A stretch of 64,000 nucleotides of DNA from Phytophthora sp. 'mugwort' (lineage: Eukaryota; Oomycota; Peronosporomycetes; Peronosporales; Peronosporaceae): positions 4,340,001-4,404,000 of the forward strand of contig JAUCEF010000001.1 of NCBI GenBank assembly GCA_033558025.1, in the 5' to 3' direction. The position numbers and the translations under genes are program-made. Of this stretch, positions 22,183 through 35,152 are shown in pieces (within the stretch, counting starts at the first letter, position 1; the number at the start of each line of letters is the position of its first letter). The notes below the pieces were generated by a model, which did no database searches, had not been told where the DNA came from, and saw nothing but the letters and a program-made list of their open reading frames with translations.

Positions 22183-25100
22183 CTACAGACTGATATTCGA
22201 CTGAATGCGGGAGGTAGACAGTGCATAAATTGCTTCTACCAATATATATGTTCGTTTTAGACAGTGAACACAGCGTATACATTTTAAATACCTAACCACT
22301 TCGAGCTTTTCCAGGTAATATACGCATCCGCCGTATACTGGCGTACCCATTAACTGACTCTCGATTTTCGGTAGCATTAGCGAAGGTTGCGTCTGTGTAT
22401 AGTCGTAAACAACTCCAACACATTTTCCGTCAAATATGACACCATACATCGATGTCCTTTCAGATACTTTAGTACCCTCTGGCTGCCATATAATGAATAT
22501 TGTGTATCATGATAGGATTTTACTTAGTTACCTAACAGCATTAGCAATATCAGGGTGTGTACCCTATACAAGATACATATGCGATCCTACCAATATTCTA
22601 TAGTAAAACGTGTGGGTTGCTATTTGTTCTGGGTTAAGCTTTTCCTCATTCAGTAGCTCTATACTTTATGCTTGAGGTGTTGCCTCTGTCTCGCACTCTG
22701 CCATATCAAACTTTTGAAATAAGTCCAGAATGTACTTGTGTTGTGACATACTCAGGATCCTTTTTTTGTTTGACCTGTCACTTTTAATTTCCATCTTCAG
22801 AAGGGTGGACTTCCCGTATATCCTTCGTTGCGATTCGCACCGACAGCTGCGCCTTCATCTTCGCTAGTAATGGCCAAACTACTCGAGTCGATAATAATTT
22901 CATCCACGTAACCACAGATGAGCACTATGTGCGTTACTCATTCACTTCAAACATTGAACAGTACTCATTTTAGCACCAACAAGACCCAAGCATTTCCAAA
23001 ACCTGAATAAGCAGTGCATCCCAAATTCGTGGAGTTTGTTTCAGGTCATATAGACTTTTCATTAGTTTGTACACACGTGAAGTGGCGCCATGGCGAAACC
23101 GATGAGGTTGTTGCATGTAAATCAAATCAAAGAGCGTCCTGTTAATTGAACGCCGTCGACACATCCATTTGATGAACGTGTAGGTCCTTCCTTGTGTCAA
23201 TAGCGAGTCGTAGACGTTGACCCATAACAAGCCACAGGCAAAAAATCCCATTGTAATCTATCCCGTGGATCCGATGTATTACCTCAAACACTAGCCTATC
23301 CAACACTGCTGTCAGGGTTATATTTCACATCAAATACTCTAAGACACCCTAGTCGTTTTTGACCCTATTATATGGAGACAAGTCCCCACGTGTTATTTGC
23401 TACTAGAGCATGATACTCAGTTTACAAGGCTGCCTCCCACTGGTTAGCATGTGGCCCTGTCCGAGCGTTCCTAACAGACTTGGAATCGATATCACTTTTG
23501 CGCTGATTGTGACTGCACTTATCTCAACGACGTAATCCCTGAGGCGGGAATTAGGTGTACGTTTCCGCCGCAGCGGCATAAGTGGCACACCGGTTACATC
23601 GGCTTCGCCGCCCAAGGCTCCCACCGCTGTTGTACTCACCGGGGCGGTGGTTTGACGCTCATCATAATGGCCTCTCTTTGTAGAACCGTCTGTCTGGACT
23701 ACTCTTGCCGTCTTGCCTAATTTACTGACCTCGATAGTGCCTTCGTGGTGAGTTCAAATGGCTATGATGGAAATGATTTGGTGACCAGACCCGCTGCGGA
23801 TGAATTGCCAAACTTCACGTCCCTCGCAATTAGGTACACGTTTCGTTTGATAGCCAGGCATCGGTAGCCTTTGTAGTTATCAGACAAACCTTCCCGTTTA
23901 CACTCAGTAGCTCTATCACTGAGCTTCTTGTTGTTTTTTGGGGATTGGGGGGACATGTACGTAGCAAGGGGCTTCCCCAAATCCGTAGTGGCAAGCCGCT
24001 TGGCTTCTTCTCATAAAGCGTATCATACGGACCCTTTGCTTAAAGTCGTGCAACTGCAAGGCGATTTGAGACAGTCGTCATGTACATTAAGGCCTCAGGC
24101 CACCATGTTTCTGCCATAACTGATCCAACGAAAACACACCGCACGTTGCCCATGACAGTGTGGTATGCTCGCTCGGCCGCTGCAATCTCTTCCTGGGATT
24201 CGACGTTGGATTGCGGGATAACGATTCCTTCTTTTGAGCAATATTGTTTTAGCACTTCATTGACAAGCTCAGTACCTGCATCTGTCCTTATACGCTATAC
24301 TTTGTATGGAAAATGATTTTTTAGGTTTGTAACAATCTGTCAGACGTTTGCTCCCGCCTCTTTGACTGAGTTGAAGACAACGCACCATTTGTACGCCGTT
24401 GCGCCGTCGACAATTGCATATCTGGGTCCGCTGTGCCGTTCAGGCCCTTTACCGTCATTTTCCCAGCGAGTCCATGTGCAACGTGTAAAGTGGTTCTGGC
24501 CCTTTTCACATTTCATGTTACGGTAGGTTTGATCCCGCCAGAGCACCCGTGCGACAATTTTTTTTTTTATATATCCTTACGTGCGAGTTGTGTGGTGCTT
24601 CACCAATCACCTGGCCCGACAAGATTCTAATCAGTCTGTCTTTGCCGACATGACCAAGCCTCAGGTGCCATTCTTGCAATATGACGTGAACGGTTGCTTG
24701 GTTTGCCAGTAGCGCTTTCGCCGTCTGTATAAACATTTTACTAAGAAGCTAGTAAACCTCATCTATGCTACAGCAGCAAATACAAAGCGGTTAGTCCTAT
24801 CCAGAAAATACAGATATTCTCCCGTCTTTGACTGGATATGGCAGTAACCTTGCGTCATCAAATATTATGCACTCAACAGATTACTACTACACTCGTTATT
24901 ATAAGCAACATTATCTATTTGAGACGTTATAATAGTACCCTATGGATTGAGTTCGCAGATTCCAACTGCCCCCTGAAACGTGATTGTTGAAGAGCCTCGG
25001 TTGCCATATACCCAAATATATGGGCATCACCTCTGTCAAGGCAGCTGAAACACCGTCGGTCGGACCTTATAGTATGTCTCTTTCCAATATCCACAACTCA

Positions 25101-26090
25101 AAGATCGTCAGTCACCTGTAACCTCTTCAGCTTGAATAGATACTTCCCAAACTTACGCATTACCTCATCGTCTATGTCCAACGGGTTTGCGGAATACTCA
25201 TCGCCACTTTGATCCTTGGGACACATCTTTGTACTCCAGCTCGTCTGCGTCGACAACGCCTTTTTCAGGTCGTAGTCGAACCGGTCAGCCTCAGCTGGAG
25301 TTCAATCAGTCCGTTGCACAACCGGTGGTGCCTTACCAGCCGCCTTGGACACAGTCATCTGCTGCTTTTCCTTGCCTCCTGGTGCTGTATGGATAATGGT
25401 ACGGAACAGCGGTTCCCCTTGTCGGTAGATCGTAATATTTCCTTTTCACTGGACACACAACTTTCGCATGTCGTTCTTCGAAGCAGTAGAAGCACCAACT
25501 ACTGCCACGACTTGATATTTCATTTTGGCTGCGATCCTTGCGCGTGTACTGCTTCGCCATATTGACATACACCGGTCGCCTCTACTCAGTTAATATGCTA
25601 ATCGCCTTTCTTGAACGGTCACCGAAACACGCCGTAGACTCAGTTCGGCGTTCTCAGTCGTAGACCACTCTTCCGTCATGCTGATGGAACTCCCCATAAT
25701 TCACTCCGAAGTAGAGAGGGAATTTTCATTCACAGCCAGGGGTTCGGTAACTAAACCTTGCCAATCAGACATCTCGTCTTCCAGGGGGGTGTCATTGCCA
25801 TTGTTCAGCTTGGAGAACAGGGTAAGGCCACTCCACTTGGCCACGGTCAGCAGCTTCAACTGCCGTCGTAGTTCAATGGCTCACCCCGCATTCCCGATCC
25901 CGTAATTCTGCTCCAGCTCCTTCCAGATGTCGGAAGGCTTCATCCGTGACACCTACTAGGTAGGCCCGAGAAGAAACATTTCGTAGCGACTAGTTGAACA
26001 AGTTCAACGTCGCAGTGCACGCCCGAGTCCAGCATAGCAGGCGCCAACGCTGACCCTTTGCCTCTTCCCTAGAGGTTTTATTAGACTAGC
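22183..26090 (-). mobile_element. Decayed Copia retrotransposon A
   Basis: Minus-strand remnants follow Copia order. The gag zinc knuckle is near 25,490 (CFYCFEERHAKVVC, a CCHC pattern). A GAG pre-integrase piece (24,736-24,520) has EWHLRLGHVGKDRL. Integrase pieces (24,255-24,040) have NVESQEEIAAAERAYHTVMG and AETWWPEALMY, then NYKGYRCLAIKRNVYLIARD (23,870-23,800). The reverse transcriptase has VYKLMKSLYDLKQTPRIWD (about 23,060) and SQHKYILDLFQKFD (about 22,740). An RNase H tail with ITWKSSKW lies near 22,310. Stops and frame changes are frequent, so it is inactive. Confidence 0.8.
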
Positions 26091-26099
26091 TGTAGATTA

Positions 26100-26240
26100 A
26101 GCCGTCAGTTTTTAAGTGAGGAGGACACGCGTCCTCCTCGCCACTAACATCCCTAGAAGCTACTTATTAAGTTCCCTTACGAAGTAAGATGTGTGAAGCT
26201 TTTCTATTGGCTACATTTTGACCACTTAAAAATTAGCTCT
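26100..26240 (-). repeat. LTR-like sequence of Copia A
   Basis: It contains GAGGACACGCGTCCTCC and GATGTGTGAAG followed by CTATTGGCTACAT. The same landmarks recur at 30,433-30,590 beside Copia B, and more weakly at 30,850 beside Copia C. Its place upstream of gag on the minus strand suggests the 5' LTR. Confidence 0.55.
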
Positions 26241-26310
26241 TAACACATAAAAAGTTCAAGTACATCTTTACTATCCCTTCTGTGGTCGCATACGATTTGC
26301 CTTATCCTAA

Positions 26311-26500
26311 ATCAAGCTGCGACCTTTCCTTAAATACTATGCGACCTTTCGTTTCGCAGGATTAGATATTAAAAATATTGGCTCTTAATAGTAAGCACAT
26401 GCCAATCCTGTCAGATTGTTAATCTCATATGAAAAGGCGTTCACAAAATCAAGTTGCGACTTAGCAAAAATATTATGCGACTCTTCATGTCGCGACCTTC
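26311..26500. repeat. Two diverged tandem units
   Basis: AATCAAGCTGCGACC ... ACTATGCGACCTTTCG (26,311) and AATCAAGTTGCGACT ... ATTATGCGACTCTTC (26,448) are related and lie about 137 bp apart. Confidence 0.5.
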
Positions 26501-27440
26501 CCGATTAGGCAATCCAAAATTGATGGTTCCTATTATAGTTTAAATCACTCAAATTTTGTGGCACCGCATTTCAAATGACCTATTCCATTGGTTGTACACC
26601 CCAAATTTGTGTCCCCATCAATACCTAATTTTTATTAATTAAATTCCTTATGGTTTCTGCCTCTTAGTGCCTCTCTTCAATGTTTCTGGCAGCATTTGCT
26701 ACTAGCTCATTCACTTTCAATGTGCACTCACAAGTTCTGGTTCGACAAAGCACGTCTGGCCGTTTTCAAACCCTACGGGGGAGGGGGGGCGCGATAAACG
26801 CAGTTTTAAAGCCCAGGAGCAATCCTGTGGCATCCCCATCCAGAGGCCGGGGGAGCGCATGTGGCACGGTCCAAATCGCCACATTAACCTCGGCTGCGAT
26901 CAATAGTCGCCTCTGGCTGTGCTTGCGTCATGTTATCATGGTGTGTTGTAGTCTAATATTTAACCTTTGGACTTTTACACAACTGAGAGTTCAATATGAT
27001 AACGTTACGCCGTATTGTTCGCTTTAGCCGCATACCTATTTGCCTTTGGTGCACTTCGACTTGAGTAGTATCCCAAACTTTAACTTGATCTTGGATATGC
27101 CACATGGTGGATCTTCAACTTTGAGAAGTATCTTTAGACTTCAAAAACTATGAGTCGGATGGCTTTGGATTATGTCACATCGCAGATCTATAACTTTAAA
27201 GTATATTCTCTGGATTTTATCCAAAGTTGTTAGGGCGATACGAGTTCCAGTACTAATCACTATAGAAACGAATAGCTTGTATATCTTTATTCTATTTCGT
27301 TACCTATTTGCTCCAAAATGTCCTTACACTACCTTTATGATTTTGTACCTGTATGGATTGCATAATATCCATTGTGAATGTTGCTTGAGTCTTTTACGGT
27401 CACTCTTCGCGCAACAGAGCAACTCCGAGAGCAGCAATAT
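26501..27440. other. No recognisable gene
   Basis: Sequence is AT-rich with one 115-codon frame that looks random. A G run sits near 26,780. Confidence 0.4.
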
Positions 27441-27834
27441 GCACGTATTTTATTATGAAACAACAAAGATTCTGGGACAGCGGCGAGAGAAAGAGTTTTC
27501 AGATGGCATCGTTCCCGTGATGACGCGTATCAAAAAAGGAGTGAAGATCCAAATGACTACTAACGTTCAATGCACGGTAAGTCAGGTGACGCTCATACCA
27601 GCCTTCGCGATCACTAGCGACAAGTGCCAAGGACTAACGGTGGATAAAATGGTTCTGGGGCCATTGCGACATCCAACACGCAACAATCCACAGCGGTTCT
27701 CGTTCTACGTTGCGGTGAACAATGAAGCAGCTATATCCCATGGATCCGCTGACATTAGAGTTCCTGCAATACTTCAGACCGACAGACGAGGCATTGGCAG
27801 AAACCGCGAGGTTGTTCAAGATGGAACGAAGTCA
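27441..27834 (+). pseudogene. PIF1-like helicase C-terminal remnant
   Basis: The frame ending at 27,834 reads VTLIPAFAITSDKCQGLTVD, matching the helicase motif (AxTxxKxQGxT) of PIF1/Helitron-type enzymes, then KMVLGPLRHP and FSFYVAVN, which corresponds to the YVALSR box. The usual final SR is lost. It sits between Copia A and B and is unrelated to them. It is likely a fragment of a captured helicase or Helitron. Confidence 0.65.
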
Positions 27835-27837
27835 TAA

Positions 27838-28290
27838 CACTACATAAAAAACAGTGCTTCTCCGTGCCATGACATGGCTTAGATTAGATATAATTCAACG
27901 ACAGTACACAGACCGAAAATCTATTGTGGAAAGGGAAAGCTCAGATTCTGAACCCCCATAAGACTTCTAGGTTTCTCAAACGGAGACTGAGGCATGCCTT
28001 CGTGAGTAATTTGCACTCTATAGCACTCTCACTAAGGTTCGAGTTGGGTCGTTTGGTCTTTGGTATATGAGCATAGCATTTACTGCCCCAGATTCGTAGG
28101 CCCATTCCGGTTGGTTTTGCGCCAAATAGTGCCTCATATGGGCATTTACCGTTTAGTCAGTCTGTTGGTATCCTACTATTTACTGCCGTCATATACTTCA
28201 GTGTCTCCGTGCCACCATTTGCCGCCATACCAGACCCTATTAGGACGCACCTCACTTTGTCCATTAGTGCCCGATGTGCTCTTTTAGCAG
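27838..28290. other. Mostly unassigned, edge of Copia B
   Basis: No gene is supported in the first part. From about 28,100 the minus strand may be decayed Copia integrase. Confidence 0.3.
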
Positions 28291-30400
28291 ACCCATTTTC
28301 TTTCTGAGACTCCACATTGGACTGTTGTACACAACCCCATTCCTGGTACTGTAGTTCTTAAGATTATTATTGACAAATTCAGTACCTCCATCTGTCCTTA
28401 TACGTTTACTGTATATGGGAATTGTTTCTCCAGTTGCTTAATAAGGGTTTTCAGTATAGTCCCAACCTCTTTGAGTGATCATCACAAAGTACCATTAATA
28501 AGCCGTGGCATCGTCAACCACTGCTAGGGCATACTTGTCTCCAGTAGAAGTATAAAGACCTTAAGGCTTTATTTTTTTCCTACGGAGTCCACGTGCAACG
28601 TATGCAAGGGGGAAGTTGACTTTCTGCAACCTTATTTCTGTCATCCGTCGTGATTTCGCCAGTTCACATGTTCGACAAAAGAAGGCTATTTCTATTTCTC
28701 GTCGTGACAGCTGCGGTGCATCCTCTATAACCCCTCCATCCAGAATGTTCATTAACCTGCCTTTCTCAACATGACATAGTTTTAAGTGCCACTCCTTTAG
28801 CGCTTTATCCAACTGGGTAATATTACCAGCGGATAATACCTTACATTACTATCGGATTGTCTGCTTGGTAGCCAATACACTTCATATATTGCTACCGCAG
28901 CAAATATGGATCGATTAATACTATCAAGGAAGTACAAGTACTCCCCTGCTTTTGCCTGAATATGAGATACCCTTGTGTAGCTAAATTACATGCACTGAGC
29001 AAGTTACTACCGCACGCCTTATCAAAGGCAACATATTCTATTGCGATATGACTATAGTAACCTCTGGGTTCGAGAATACTAAATCTCACTGTTGTAACTT
29101 GGTTGGTGAGGTGCCTCCGTTTCCGTTCTCGAATGTATGCGTTCGTCCTTTGCCAAGCTGGCTGAACCACCTTCTGTCAGAGAGTATGCGTGCCCAGCCC
29201 CTGTATCGACCACCGTAGATGTCAGTCACTTTTAGCTGCTTCAACATAGATATATAGCCAGGAAACTTCTCCGTACCACATCATCAATGCCCATTGCGGT
29301 CATCAGACCTCATTTTGCTGCCTTCTCTCGTTGGGACAGCTTCCTTGTACTCAATTTCGTCCGCCTCCATAATCGACTTTTCCAGCTGGGAGTCGAAAGC
29401 GGAAGCTTCGGCCAGAGTCATGGCTTCGCCTTGGTTACTCGTGGCCTTCTGGGTAGTCGGCATGACTCTCTTCTTGACCATCACCGGCCGTTAGTTTTTT
29501 GCAAGAGGTTTAGCCCGGTTGTTCGACCGGAACCGCTTATCGTCAAGTCTCTTAGGGTCGAGATCCTCAGCCATCACTCGACGTCCTTCTTCCAGTGGTC
29601 GTGTGCCGCCAAATCAGTAGAAGCACTGGCGCGATGATGGCTCGGCAGATTATTTCTTGCTTCGTTTATCCCCGTAAACTTTTTCGCCACGTTGATAGCC
29701 ATTGGGCGTCTCTTCTCAGTTAGCATGCTGATTTCCTTCCTTGAACGATCACCAAACACACGCCGAAGGCTCCCTTCAACGTTCTCGATTGTAAATCACT
29801 CCTTCGCCATGCTGATGGAGCTTCCTCAAATTCACTTCGGAGAATAGCCAGCACTTCTATGCACAACCATACCTCCGGAATCATGTCATTTCACATCAGA
29901 CCCCTCATCTTCCGGTTGATGTCGTTGGGTACCCATAGTTCTCCAGTTTGACGTGGTAAGATGCTCCCAGTGGCGACGCAGCTCGATTACGCCCCTTGCA
30001 CCCCCAAGCCCGAACTTCTGCTCGGGTTCCTTCAATATGTCAAGGATTCATCTTGGACACTTGATCGGATAACCACTCAAAAAGACGTTAAGCAACGCCT
30101 GATTAAACTGGTTCAACAGCTCTGACCGCGTCCTAGTCCAGTGTTGGTGATGCCAACGCTTAGTCTTTGCCTCTTCCTGGATGACCTCCTCGCTCACCGA
30201 ACGACCGGCTTCTTAGGCGTCCCGTCTCGGAAGTCCGTCATGACGACCGTAGTAACAATCAACGATGGTATTTTTCATCCAGCGTTTCAATCTGGGTATT
30301 CGCCTTATCCCTCCACATGGTATAGTCCTCCCCATTAAACCTCTCTAGGCCCAGAACTTGGTCGCCCTTAGTGTGCCATTTTAACATTGTTTTGTCCCAG
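28291..30400 (-). mobile_element. Decayed Copia retrotransposon B
   Basis: The minus strand carries an integrase piece near 28,400-28,370 with the RTDGGTEFVN box. A GAG pre-integrase piece (28,812-28,561) has WHLKLCHVEKGRLMNIL and CRTCELAKSRRM. A protease-region piece lies at 29,170-28,892. A gag piece with an RRPMAINVAKKFTG stretch lies at 29,759-29,574, and the gag N-terminus near 30,390-30,270 reads LERFNGEDYTMWRDK. It is related to Copia A throughout and heavily broken. Confidence 0.75.
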
Positions 30401-30432
30401 TACGTATCTGAAATATTTGACTATCTTCCTAT

Positions 30433-30590
30433 TAAGCCGTTAAATCTAAGTCAAGAGGACACGCGTCCTCCACACCACTAACATCGCTCGGCAAAATAAA
30501 TTTGCTACTTAAATAGTGCTCTTATAAAGGAAGATGTGTGAAGTTTTTCTATTGGCTACATTGTTGACCAATCAAAATCTCTTAGCAGGT
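30433..30590 (-). repeat. LTR-like sequence of Copia B
   Basis: It shares AGGACACGCGTCCTCC, GGAAGATGTGTGAAG and TTTTCTATTGGCTACAT with 26,100-26,240. Confidence 0.55.
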
Positions 30591-30599
30591 TGCCCCTTC

Positions 30600-30960
30600 A
30601 AACGAAATGACTGGCTTCTCTCGCATAGCGTCCAGGAAGTCGGCCATGAGCACAGTAGGGTCAGGTGGGTCCTTTTCCAATATCTGCCGACCTTAATCTT
30701 GATCTAGGTTTCCAATGTGCATCAAACTTTATCCCTCCACATTGTGTACTCCTCTTTCTTTCCAGAGAATTTATTTAGCACTAGCGGCTGTCCACTCGTC
30801 ACGTGTCCATTGCTCATGGATTCTGTACGTGTCTGGATTGTCGGTTGTTCAATAGGCCGCCAGTTTTGAAGTGATGAGGACGATGAGGCTGGGGTACTCG
30901 CGTCATCCAGTCACCTTACCACATCATCCAGCATAGCGTTTTCTCAACTTCGAAATGGCT
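30600..30960 (-). mobile_element. Copia C fragment: gag N-terminus plus LTR piece
   Basis: The minus strand from about 30,815 reads MSNGHVTSGQPLVLNKFSGK, then EYTMWRDKV and a stop. This is the gag N-terminus of the same family as Copia B (YTMWRDK). GCCGCCAGTTTTGAAGTGATG at about 30,852 resembles the start of the LTR-like repeat of Copia A. The rest of the element is missing, probably because Copia B or other DNA replaced it. Confidence 0.65.
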
Positions 30961-31299
30961 ACATTTCCGTCCAACACAAAGTGTGCACGCCTTCTCTGGA
31001 GATGAAGAAGCAGTAATCTGCTGGCTAAGCGAACACCTGATATGTATAAGCAACACAAGATATATCTAATATGCAATGTTTCAGCGCTACTTAAAAGCAA
31101 CCTAGCGTACTATTTTACTACAATATGAAGTTCATGTCAGTTTTGCAAACTAGGTCGAGTGTAACCAATAGTGTGGAATCGTCTCTGCAGTTAGCAACCC
31201 GTCACGATTTAGCGCACCTCTGAATGTCATGTTTCAGCATACCCACTTTCTTGAGGTTTGCATCTCCCCGTCCATCCGGCCCAGTGCCTGCTCCATTTC
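30961..31299. other. No recognisable gene
   Basis: Nothing beyond short frames is seen. Confidence 0.4.
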
Positions 31300-32289
31300 T
31301 TACGGAGCACTTGACGTTTGATACAGTATATTATTCTTTGGTCTATACGCTGAAGTTTGGCAGTTGTATTTGGTGGCAGATGGACCACCCAAACGTTCGT
31401 CAAAGTATCGCCTTCCTCGGAGGGAATGAGGCGTTGTCGAAGGGAAAAAAGATGTGCCTAGCTTTCTATCACATGGACTGGTCGGCATCCGGCAGCCAGG
31501 CTTGGCAGGTCGTAGTTGTCATCCATGCCTTAGTATGGACGTGAATAGCACGTCATCTGGCTTTTGACCTAGCCAGCGTGGCTTGACCGACTTTCCAATG
31601 AAAAGCAACGGCAGTTTGTCAGTTATCGTGCCGTTCGTGCATACCGCCAACGTGATGCGAGCTTTGTCCAGCTTCGTCACAGGTGCAGCGTTGATGCCGA
31701 GCAAAAGCCGCGCGGGACGTTGTTGAAGAAGAACCCTGTCTGGTCCATGTTGTCTACATCTCTATACGGATTGGTGCGGATAATTTTTCGAAGCGACCTG
31801 ATCTCGTCGTCAACTTCCTCCAGGTCGACTACCCCGACTTCTCCATGACCGCCAACGGATGCCATAGCGGTCTTGCAGATTACGGAGCCAAGACGAGCCA
31901 AGCATTGGTCATGCAGTTCGCGGTACCTTGAGACGATTCAGAATCCTCTCAAATTGGGCAACAATCATGCTGCCTGAGAGCCCCCAGTTCTCACTGGTCA
32001 ATATGTAGCCGATCATACATTGGTCGAGCAGTAGTGGAACTTGGGTGGGGCTCTTTGGCGTCGCAGGCAGTCGGTCGTGTACCTGCTCAGGCGGGCCTCC
32101 GATTTCAGCGCGTGACCGACGACTGGATTGGATGGCCTTCTACGACGGGAGAACTCGGCATGTGCCCACGCTGCAAGCTCCATATAGGTATCGATTTGGA
32201 CGCTGGAGACGGCGGTCGCAGATCTTGAGCTCTTGTAGCCTGGAAAGGCGAACTCGTTTCAGGAAGCGCTTAGAGAGGGTGTTATCCAT
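31300..32289 (-). pseudogene. Pogo-like (DDE_1) transposase pseudogene
   Basis: From 32,289 the minus strand opens MDNTLSKRFLKRVRLSRLQE, an N-terminal DNA-binding region. Catalytic pieces follow. DVDNMDQTGFFFNNVPRG (31,901-31,677) holds the first Asp. KLDKARITLAVCTNGT and KLPLLFIGKSVKPRWLG (31,704-31,519) follow. Frames are shifted between pieces and the C-terminal catalytic part is not recognisable. No TIR pair was found. Confidence 0.75.
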
Positions 32290-32990
32290 GGTGCGACTTT
32301 CTCTCTAGTTAAATAATGGCATATTGTTATTGTTTGGCTTTCACGATCGCTACTTTTATTAATGTGAGTAGAGCTGGAATATTCCTAGATGGATCGCTTC
32401 TTTTAAAGTGATTGGAGGAATTTAGCTTATACGCAGCTGATTGACGGATCTTAACCCTTTCGCAAGCCACAGGGATATAGTATAGTATACAAACTTAAGT
32501 CAATTAAATCTAAAAGGGAGAATTTTGTGCCCTTTTAGCAGTAGTAATAGACAGGCCTAGGTGGCAAAACGCACAAGATTCATCTGGCGGTGGCAGCCAA
32601 ATCACTAAAAGGGCCCGCAAGGCGCCCTTTTAGTTTGCGTTTTGATTGGCTAACATTGAAGAGAATCCTTCTCCAGAGGAGCGTATATCACTGATTGGAC
32701 AAAATAAAAAACGGTACTACGTGCCATAAATTTAAACCACGAGGCAAATAAAAATAAATTACGAGCTGCCGCCGCTTTTTTGTGTGTTGACGCATCGAAG
32801 TTGGCAACAAGATGATGGTCGCCGCAAGGTATCTGTGTAATCGACTTTCGCGCCGTTGTCGAAAATTATGAACGCCTGCACGCCCCAGTAGGGTGGCCGT
32901 GTAAATGTTCGTGTAGTAGAATTACCGCTGATAGCCATTAGTGAAAGCTCTTCTACGTATTCAAAGGCGCTGAAGAGCTGCGCGCGCATT

Positions 32991-33006
32991 CCCCCCCCCC
33001 CCCCCC
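32991..33006. repeat. 16-base poly-C run
   Basis: A homopolymer lies within the PiggyBac region. A shorter C run is at about 33,626. Length may be unreliable in the assembly. Confidence 0.8.
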
Positions 33007-33270
33007 TCCCGTCGCACCCGCTATCCAGGCCTCAATGCTTCATATGCATGTATCTAGTAAATTGTATGCAATACGTGTGTGACAGCTACTATACCATACT
33101 GGGGGTTTGCCGCCAAAATTTCGCGCCCTCAACACACCTTTTAATTTAATATCTTACGAGTTCGAATAAGATTTGGTTTTGGCGAACGAGGTAAAGGCAT
33201 AACAAAACTACCTCGCAAAGATAACCAGCGGACCGACTCGTGGCAGCCCTCCGTCACAATCGAAAAGGGG

Positions 33271-35152
33271 ATGGTCCAACCGGAGCCTGGAGACAAGCGG
33301 AGGCGTGAGCTTGACGTCGTTACTTCGGACCCAAGGAAGCACCGCCGCTTCACCAGATCGACCGGCAATGGCAATGGCTCTGTATACACAGATAAAAGCT
33401 TCGGAGGGATTGCATTGATCAAACAAGCTTGGTTAAGTTTGCGGAAGGCTGGCTGGACGTCAAAGCGGCCATCAACTCGGAGCTTAGACCCACGGTGTAT
33501 TTACATACGTCAAGGGGGGAATCTACGGTGGGAGGAAGGTGTCGACTTCCTGGTAGGGGAATTAGCCGTTCTGCGCCATGTCGAAGGCGAGCGCAGGATT
33601 CTTCAAGAGAATTGCGGAACCACTACCCCCCCCCCCCCAGGCAACACCGCTCCCATGGAAGGTAAAGTGGCGTGGATCTTTGACTGGTGAGAGGGAGGTA
33701 TGACTAACATTACTGAGTTATTGCTGGTAAAAACATTACAGGAGCCAACAGCGACGAGTTAATCGCCCTCGCCCGCGGCCGTGGAGGACATGATGAGCGC
33801 GGACGCGGCGAGCATGCCGGTGCTGCCGCTGATAGGGACGGTATTTCTACTGCAGCGACAGCAAGCGCAGCGGTACGACGATAGGTACGACGTGTGGCTC
33901 GTGACGACTTCACGAGTGCGGAGTTACGTTGTTGTTGTTGCTATGGTTGCTGCTTTTGCTGACGTGGCCTTATAGCACGGGAAGGTGCTGCTGTCGTCGG
34001 CCCCTCGACCATGGCCGCGGCAAGCGTAGCGATTGTGCCGGACGTACGGCTGGGGTTGTTGGAGCCGTCCACAAAGCAACGGGCACAGCAGATACGGGGT
34101 ATGACTCTCGAACGGTATAATATATGTCAGGCGTGGCGTACGTGAACTTTTAACTTTGTTGTTAAAAGCTGGGTTGCTGGTTGTGGTATTACAGGGGCTC
34201 CTGTCACAGACGTGAGCGCTGCCACGTCACCCTTCCGCGGTGCTAGGCAACACAGAGCGAATGACAGGTGAGGTCGGTCCAAGGGGAGGGGGATTTACAT
34301 GTATTTATATCGTTGTGGTGGCGCTGTTCTTCATAATGGCGTAGCGAAGACGTTCTTGGCGTTGCTGAAGGTCGTAGTGAAAGGCGTTGCAGGCTGGGAC
34401 CACGAGGAGGATGTGAATCTCGTGGTGGGCGTGGGTTCTGAATTGAACGTGAGTCATCTGGTGGGCGTGGATCTTGTGATGGACATGGATAGCCGGATTC
34501 ATCTGATTAAATGGACGTCGACAGCGACTGTGAAGTCGAACAGACAGAGAGCTTTGAGGCCTTCGGGCAACTACTTTCACCCAGTTTTGCAAAGGTCGAA
34601 GCGATCCGGAACATGCGATTCACTTCTTTACGGGTACAGAAGCACCCTCATAGCTGTATCAACATGCGGATGGCTCTACCAATCCCTATCTACGATCAGA
34701 GTATGCGCACTTGTTCGAGCATTCGGCAAGCTCGAGCTTCTTGGCCTACACCCCGTTGTATTTCGGGCGGCAAGTTCTGCACGAAACAAGCAAGTATGAT
34801 ATGTTCAAAGAAATAAAGATATCGACGCCGTTTTCATTGAAGGATCTGATGACATTTCTTGGCATCTTGTTCTTCATGGCTATTAACGACAAAAGCGATT
34901 ACGCAAACTATTGGGGGTCACAACCAGAAGATCGAGTCTTCGGTGGGACCAGGTCGTCTCTATGATATCATGACTCTGAACCGGTTCAAACTACTTCGAA
35001 GGTGTCTAAGCCTCAATGCAGATGCTACAACGATCGGCCAAGAGGAGGATAGGAAGTCTCTGACAGACTTCCCGTACGTACGTTTGAGGCTTGCCAAGCG
35101 CAATCGGAGCTGGTTGGTAGGGCGCTCCGTTCTCATCCGGCTCGCCACATAA
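33271..35152 (+). pseudogene. PiggyBac-like transposase pseudogene (copy 2)
   Basis: The N-terminal piece has LRKAGWTSKRPSTRSLD and EEGVDFLVGELAVLRHVE, the same module as in copy 1 (GW...DYF.SEEEL). The middle is broken and GC-rich. A C-terminal piece (34,711-35,152) has LKDLMTFLGILFFMAINDKS, then YWGSQPED and NRFKLLRRCLSLN, matching the PiggyBac N-terminal catalytic subdomain (LH/LSxN region). The catalytic Asp core downstream is missing, so the gene is truncated. Confidence 0.7.

Noticed and set aside
33929..34120. Leu/Val-rich hydrophobic frame that could look like a membrane peptide
   Set aside because: Lies in the GC-rich broken middle of a PiggyBac pseudogene; hydrophobicity comes from a GTT/CTG repeat tract.
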